The translations under genes and the position numbers were made by a program. From NCBI GenBank assembly GCA_033239125.1, contig BSWB01000004.1, forward strand, positions 126,861,235 through 126,925,234: a DNA stretch of 64,000 bases. The letters are read 5' to 3'. Shown here piece by piece: positions 57,721 to 64,000 of this stretch. Numbering within the stretch: the stretch's first letter is position 1; every line of letters starts with the position of its first letter. The notes under the pieces are model-generated. The model was given only the letters and a program-made list of their open reading frames with translations, made no database searches and had not been told where the DNA came from. The DNA is from Fagopyrum homotropicum. Its lineage: Eukaryota; Streptophyta; Magnoliopsida; Caryophyllales; Polygonaceae.

Positions 57721-58109
57721 GCAGACATAAAGTTTAGAAAACATTGGGTGTTGTTGCACGTTTGAGGTGGTGGGACCTACCACACTTCATTTTAATAAGC
57801 CCATGATTAATGTATATTGGACTCAGACTTTCCTCCAATTGGGCTCATTAAAGCCCCATTATTTAGGCATGGTTTGGTCGCAACCAAGGATGGTGAACCG
57901 GAGTCGATGCTATATTATTTAGGAACCAACTCCGTGGTATCGCTATTGCGCTTCTTGTAAAAGCTTTGAATCGACCTTTAATGTGAGGAAGATCTCTCAT
58001 AAATTTTCTTACTACTAGTTCCTTCGCGTTTAATCTCTTTACGCTTTTATATTGGTTAAATTTTTTAGGTTTTTGGGTTTTCTCTAATCTGTAAAAAAAT
58101 TATTTCGGT
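57721..58109. other. Upstream region between transporter and copia relic
   Basis: Nothing recognised; no frame. Contains the distal promoter of the transporter gene. Confidence 0.4.
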
Positions 58110-59083
58110 ATGTGGTAGATCAAGATGCGAGCGTTGTTGAAACAACAAGACTTATGAGGTCATTGTCAAGGGAGGAATCCGACAAGGAAAAAGGGTGATG
58201 ATACTGAGATGGCCATTGAGGAGGGTAAGACGCATTTAACCATCAAGTTGTGTCTCACATATGATTTCTTATGCGAGGTTTCATATCAAATACTGCAACC
58301 AAACTATGGTTGAACCTGGAGAACTTCTACACGATGAAGTCTCTCACCAAAAAGTTACTTCTAAGGAAGTGTTTGTTTAGTGTGAGAATGAAGGAAGGTA
58401 CGCAACTTCGTGCACAGTTAGATCAATGGAACACAATTCTTCTAGGTTTGCGAAATATTAATACTAAGATCGAAGACGATGCTGTTGCGTTGATTGCATT
58501 GCTAACGTTGCCGTCATTATATGAAAACTTAGTTCAGTCATTTGTTATTGGAAAATATCAATACACTAGAAGACGTCAAGTTTGCCTTTCATACAATGGA
58601 ACTATGCCTCAAGGTGAATGAAAGTGGTGTAGGTAAGGACTACTAGACATTTGGCCTATTCACAAGCGGAGGCAAGTGACAAGGAAAACCATGAAAAAGG
58701 AAAACAATTGTCATCTTCAAAAGGTCCTAAGTGTAATGACGTTTGCAAATATTGTAAAGGGAAATGACAATGGAATAACGAATATTTTAAGAAGATGAAA
58801 TCGCAGAATTCTAGTTTTGTAGTTGTTGTATATGAAGATTTTAAATTTGATGAGGATATAAATCTGGTTGTTGGTGGATAAACTTATCAAGTTGATATGT
58901 GGGACCTTGATTCCGGGGCTTTCTATCACATATTTTCTAAGAGAGTGAATCAAGACTGGAAGTAGATAGATGGTGACAATATTTCCATGGCTAGCGGTTT
59001 TGTCTACAAGGAGGTTGGGATTAGCTCGCTTAATATCAAGACACGTGATGGTAGATTTTATACATTGAACGAGGTCAAGTATT
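58110..59083 (+). pseudogene. Copia gag/protease relic of the TNT1-94 type
   Basis: The frame begins near KMRALLKQQDL. A gag segment (58277-58620) reads TATKLWLNLENFYTMKSLTK, LRAQLDQWNTILLGLRNINT and LPSLYENLV, the UBN2 gag pattern of TNT1-like elements. A damaged knuckle CKYCKGK lies near 58749, and a protease remnant DLDSGAFYHI near 58910, with TRDGRFYTLNEVKY near 59050. Frameshifts lie between the parts; integrase and RT are absent. No LTRs recognised. Confidence 0.75.
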
Positions 59084-59890
59084 GATGTATAAGCATATCC
59101 AGCACCACCCATTGGAACATATGATAAATCTTTCCGATGATTGGACCATCTATGCAAGCCTACCCGATCTGCCACGTCACCATGAGATATGGCCTACACA
59201 AGACATTTTGAATCCTTCTCCAACCCATAGGAGGTGCGGTTTTAGTGACTAAATCGGACCTACTCTATTTTATTTTTAGCCCATAAAGACATTTTTAATT
59301 ATAGATTGATTTTGGGCTTTTTAATGTTATTTTTCAGCTCATGCTATTTTATTTATTTTGTAATAATTTAAGTCTTCTAATAAGGAAGTTTAAAAGATAA
59401 ACTTGAATCATATCTTCTAGAGATACTTGATGTCCAAGTCTTATAAGATCATATCTTACTAGAAGATGAATCTTATTTTATTATTTTCTTCCGGATAATG
59501 TGCATGGCGATTACTCGACTTACACCTTATGTATAGGGGGATTCGAACCACATGTAGGGGAACCTTGAATTTAAATCAAACACATTTTATTTTTGGAATT
59601 GCTAGTAGCAGCCGATTTGTTGGCTTTTGCGTGAGAAGTAGAGAGCGAGAGACGTCTTGTTCAACCTTTAGCTTAGACTTGTTTGAGTTGTACTACTTGC
59701 ACGTGACGAGTAGGGTTTCTCAAGCTTTTAATAGCCACACCTCCTAGTGCTCTAGGGATCATCGCTCCTCTTGTATCTGATTGTATGGAAGGGTCCTAGG
59801 ATCTCGGCTGCTTAAAGTGTGATTGAGCCATCACGTATCTTTCGCGCCTTTAGAGTCATCCTTATGGTTTGTCGTGGAAGATTTACCAAA
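59084..59890. other. Unassigned non-coding stretch, possibly LTR debris
   Basis: No gene. The composition, with mixed AT-rich and GC-richer parts and segments such as GGGCTTTTTAATGTTATTTT, is reminiscent of retrotransposon LTR or leader DNA, but no termini or partner copy were found. Confidence 0.3.
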
Positions 59891-61530
59891 TGGTAACAAC
59901 CTCACCCGCAAATATTACAGGATCGGATGTAGTATATCGTGTATTGAATTACGAGGACCGCATCTGCTTGGATATAAATGATAGAAATTATGCTAAGTAA
60001 AGGGAGAAGAGAAAGAGAAAGAGAAGAGGAAACATATGTCTTTGAAAGGTTGAAAAAGCAAAAATGCAATGATTGTTTGAGAGAAGAATAAATATGGAGG
60101 TGATCTAAGGAAATAGAATCCCACTAACATTAATTAAAGTAATATTACATATATGAAACTCATGAGCATTGATATATGAACATTGTAAGTACCATCTAAA
60201 ATGGACTTTGACATAGACAAACAAAGACCGCACTTTTCAACTCGTGTAGCTCTCAATCCGATGGTTCGACAAGTTTAGGAAAACCCATTGAAAACTTAAA
60301 AATCCAGAAAAGACCAAGAACAACCTTCGTTTTTGGCTCTTCAGTTAGAAAAAGTACAAAGACCGGAACTTTCTACCATAGTTAGAAATTCCTCTAAGCT
60401 TTGATAAAACGTTACTCTCAAAACTAAGTTATTGTCAATAGATCCAATAAAACGCACTTCACTTGTGGCTCTTTATTTGTTTAATCTAAACTAGTTATAA
60501 ACACCACTTCTTTGGAAGGTAAATAAAAGGTAGGAATGAAGTACTTTGAAAAGAAGCAATATAACAATCTCAATTCACAAAGACATATGCAATAATAAAT
60601 CAAGTCAATATAGAGATCATCTAATCCTTAGATCAAGAAGAATATGTTAGACATAATAAAAGAAAAGACTTCTATAAATATCAATGTTGAAAAGTACTTA
60701 CAAAACAAAGGAAATGGAAATCTAGCTCTATTGTGCTGTGACGTGGACTTGGAACCCTAATCGACCGCTCTACAATAGGATACCTCTAAATTGACCTAGA
60801 AAGGTCTATTTTTAATGTTTGGATCAAACCCTAAGACATACATAAAAAGTCCAACCCATACACATAAGATAAAATTAGGAGAAATATAATTTCGGCCTCT
60901 CAAGAGAGAAACACAGTTTCAGGGTAGAGATACGGTTTATGAGTAAATAATATACGGCTTATAGACTGTATAATAAAAGCACTAAACCGTATATGCATTT
61001 GTACATAGGCCATATTTGTCTTCTGCAACTTTTCGATAGTTCAGTAAGACTGACTTTTCCGTTGTTCTGGTTGGAACAACGAGACCCACGAGTACTGCTT
61101 TCGAAGCTCTTTCGAATATATATAACTTTTCAATTGACACAATTTTCCAAATACAAAGGGAAGATGGTCGAAAACGGTAATCTCTCAAAGGTCGTCATAA
61201 AATGATATTCAATGTCAATGATCTTCACAAGGTTCTTCGATTCCTCTTTCTCCAATATAAATCTACCTCAAAAACTTCGATCCTCAGTCAATATGAGTGT
61301 CTTACATGATGTCATTGACGTTAGGGAGAATTGAAAATCATACTTTGACATTCTTTTCATCGTTCTTGTACATTTTTTGTCTCAAATGCCTGAAATACGA
61401 AATGAACCAAAGTAGACACCATAATATGCAATATGAAGGATTTTATGCTCTATATGAACACAAACCAAACCAAATGAGGAGTGAATTTTATGAATATTAT
61501 GATTAAAACAACAATGTTTTGGACTTATTA
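59891..61530 (-). mobile_element. 3' LTR of a minus-strand Athila-like element (1.64 kb)
   Basis: On the minus strand it starts TAATAAGTCC (61530) and ends CCGATCCTGTAATATTTGCG-GGTGAGG...TTACCA (59891), like the CCGATCCGTACACTGCGGG end of the 33-kb LTR. Its length is close to 1,631 bp. It keeps a weak GTCTAC...CAGG core near 61420. A palindrome-like set of ACGGTTTA/TAAACCGT words (60921-60995) sits in the first half. It is preceded by a PPT-like motif (61531-61565). Confidence 0.65.
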
Positions 61531-62790
61531 AATACCTCATACTTAAACCTTACTCGTCCTCAAGTAAGATCATAATATACAGAACACTATATGCAAATAA
61601 AGACAAGTCTCAACTAGGAAGAAAAATAACTTTTCAAACCATGTCATCATAGCATCAATCAATGTCCAAAATAAAGGATTAATCATAACACTCTTGACCG
61701 CTCAAAGCATAATGTGTTTCACGCAATCTCACATGATGTGTTTAGGCATATAACAATAATCACTCAAACTCAACAACCATGCACATATCTTACCATAGGC
61801 TTGACAAGGCGTTCTTATTCTTCACCACTTGTCCAATGAAACTAAAATACAAGTTTTGAATCATGAGGTCTTTTCATAGGGTCTAAGGGGATGTGGGACT
61901 TGTAAAATATAATGTTGGTAGAAAAAAAAGGAGGTCGAAATGACAAATAATATCCAGGGCAACAAGTTGTGCACTACTCAAAATCCTTTGATGATCCACC
62001 AACTCACATTTTTCTCCATCTTTGCATTATTTTCCATGCAACATAACATTTTTGACTTTGCAGCACTTGCCTTATCTTTCTAGGGTAGGCTTTTCTTCAT
62101 TTTTGAACTAATTCTTACTTATTTGCAACAACAAGGATGACGGAGACTTTTGCCCCTTTTACTACCCATGAAAAGATCTTCCATAAGAATAATACATTTC
62201 AAGCTCGCTCATTAACTCTTGCAAACATTCACACTTATTTGAGAGAACACATCATACTTGATTTATTCATTCATTGCTTCCATCGCAACGCCGGATAAGG
62301 TCATATGACGTTATATCACGACTATGAGGCTTTTTTGAGAGACACCAAAGATGTGAAAATAAAGACAAGAAATGGCCAATAGAAGGAAACATATATATAA
62401 GGGTATGAAATGTCACATATGCTTTTCAAAAAGGGCTTCAATCATCTTCACAAACAAGTATATAGGATCAAATGAACGCGTAGTCTTGAAAAAGAGTCAA
62501 ACACAAGTTCTAAAAGAAATTAAGTATGTTAAATATCACACACAAATATGAAAGAAAGGACACATGAAAATGCATGTCCATAGTTCAAGAGCGCTCAGTG
62601 GGTATTGTCTCGCTAAGTCAATCATTTCATCTAAAACCTCATTTGCATAAACAATTGCAAAAAGATATAATCTAAAGTGTCGTAAGCACGTCAATTATCA
62701 AATAGAACTTTTCCAATATATCAAGTTTCAAAGGGGAATACAAACTCAGTCCAACTAAACTATACTAAATGCAAGCAAAAGTGCAGGCAA
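61531..62790 (-). other. 3' non-coding region and PPT of minus-strand Athila-like element
   Basis: On the minus strand, TTGAGGACGAGTAAGGTTTA-AGTATGAGG (61535-61565) is the counterpart of GGGGACAAGCAAGTGACAAG-TATGGGG before the LTR at 46039. The remaining 1.2 kb is AT-rich without frames, like 44808-46005. The coding part is absent here: LINE sequence begins at about 62800. Confidence 0.55.
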
Positions 62791-62799
62791 ATGAATTTC

Positions 62800-64000
62800 C
62801 ACGTAGTTCTCTCTGAAAAAACCCTAATAGCTAAAAGTTTCGGGATTGACAACTCAGAGAAACGTGTTTATTGCTCTGACAACTGGTGATGAAAGTTGAG
62901 GATTCCAATCCGGCCACGGAGACTGTTATGGAGAATGTTGTAGTTACTATTGTGGAGGAGATGACTAGCACTGAAGGACAAAATACAAGAGACATGAGAA
63001 TGACTAAGAAGGATGCTGAAAGAGACATTACTATGAAGGAAGTTACTCCGTCACAAATCGAAGGGGGCGCGTCAGTTGAAGGATCAAAGACACTAGGTAC
63101 CATGGAGAATAATACCGCCATAAGTATAGCAGAAGGTCAGAATCTGGAGATGGATCCAGAAACTGGGAAAGCGAAGAACGGAACTACAGATAGGAGTCCT
63201 CCTAAAGCGATTGCATCCACTGTGGATTCTCAAGCACTGTACCACTAGTAGAGACAGGATCACGAAAGAGCTGTTAAGTGGAAAGATTAAAGTTAGCTTT
63301 CCGTTTGGTGTTGAAGGAGATCCCGTGATAGAGATAGACAAAGACATCACTAAAGATCTTGAGGATAAATGGCACAATTCTATTGTCTTCAAAGTCCTAG
63401 GCTATCCAATAACATTTCCGGTTATGGAGAGGAAGATGCGGGAACTTTGGAAATGTGGAGAGAACATGCAACTTATAGATCTGGATAATAATTACTTCCT
63501 GGCATGATTCAATAATGAAAACGAACTCATGACGATACTAACTGGTGGACCTTGGGCAGTGTTCGGACATTGTGTGATTATGAAACGATGGACACCAGAA
63601 TTTGTCACAACGAATCCCATTACTTTTGCACCCATATGGGTTAGATTCATTGGAGTACTAGTCCAATGGTATCATGAAGCTATCATCTGTACAATGGTTG
63701 AAGGAGTGGGCATTCCATTGATCATTGATGTCAAAACTCTCCATTTCAATAGAGGTAGATTTGCGAGGATATGTATTGAGATCGATCTGAGTAGACCATT
63801 GAAAAGAGATATATTCATAAATGGTAGAAGATGTCATATAGAATACGAGGGGTTAGATACCATATGTTTTAAGTGTGGCCGGTATGGTCACCTTGCCTCT
63901 CAATGTGATGTTGGCGGGGAGGAGAAACAACATAATAAGCCGGCTACAAAGAGTGACTCCTCAAACAAGGAAGGAGACAAAGGATCAACTATGCATGGCT
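62800..64000 (+). mobile_element. Second LINE of the 23-kb family, 5' part
   Basis: The leader resembles that at 23384 in content (TCTCTCTGAAAAAACCC, GCTAAAAGTTTCGGG). ORF1 follows, and the element runs off the window. The exact 5' end is not fixed, as no target duplication can be seen. Confidence 0.8.
62889..64000 (+). pseudogene. LINE ORF1 (DUF4283, CCHC), partial
   Basis: ATG at 62889 opens an acidic, Thr/Glu-rich N-terminus (to TAG 63246-63248). Another frame carries RDRITKELLSGKIKVSFPFG, DLEDKWHNSIVFKVLGYPI and LDNNYFLA, then TGA (63505), and after it ENELMTILTGGPWAVFGHCV and RWTPEFVTTNPITFAPIWVR. The later part includes RPLKRDIFINGRRCHIEYEG and a complete knuckle CFKCGRYGHLASQC (63868-63909). 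It preserves residues lost in the 23-kb copy. The protein would bind LINE RNA; this copy is broken. Confidence 0.85.

Noticed and set aside
1..64000. tRNA, rRNA or other structural RNA genes
   Set aside because: I saw no convincing tRNA box pairs or rRNA sequence by eye; a covariance-model scan would be needed to exclude small ones.

Overview
The window is nuclear DNA of a flowering plant, most likely a eudicot. Spliced genes with GT-AG introns sit in a deep bed of plant-type retrotransposons (Ty1/copia, Athila-like Ty3/gypsy, LINE) and Helitrons. Nothing in the sequence fixes the species. Two host genes can be supported. The first is a FAM135-type alpha/beta-hydrolase gene on the + strand (12926-17167, 11 coding exons). 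The second is a nitrate/peptide transporter of the NRT1/PTR family, subfamily 6, on the - strand (52116-57549, 5 exons). They converge tail to tail. Once the inserted elements between them are removed, only about 2.1 kb of original spacer remains.

Layout. 1-2955: an Athila-like LTR (- strand, cut by the window edge) inside an LTR element with TGTAACA termini, which itself lies in an old LINE relic (2956-4330). 4331-4740: sequence ending in a Helitron-like 3' terminus. 4920-8740: a decayed copia element. 9376-11236: a solo Athila-like LTR with a 5-bp target duplication. 12926-17167: the hydrolase gene. 17554-23185: a younger copia element of the same family as the 5-8 kb relic, carrying an 833-bp LTR-like insertion in its reverse transcriptase.

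23384-49480 is one LINE blown open by two insertions: a minus-strand copia (25885-31001) in its endonuclease and a 14.6-kb Athila-like element (33073-47669) in its reverse transcriptase. The Athila-like element carries a further solo LTR (36351-38103) inside gag-pol. Almost every junction is marked by a target-site duplication, so the order of insertion can be read directly. 49494-52115: original spacer plus a Helitron (50802-51890). 52116-57549: the transporter gene, with a triple-headed Helitron in intron 3. 58110-59083: a copia gag/protease relic. 59891-62790: the 3' part of a minus-strand Athila-like element. 62800-64000: the start of a second LINE of the same family.

All transposon reading frames carry stops or frameshifts, so none looks autonomous. 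The most unusual signal is in the Athila-like LTRs. Each of three measurable LTRs carries two blocks of short palindromic repeats at matching offsets (about 250-470 and 920-1075 bp from the LTR start), but the palindrome itself differs from LTR to LTR. In the 33-48 kb element the same block also recurs inside pol and just upstream of a TATA box preceding the third ORF.
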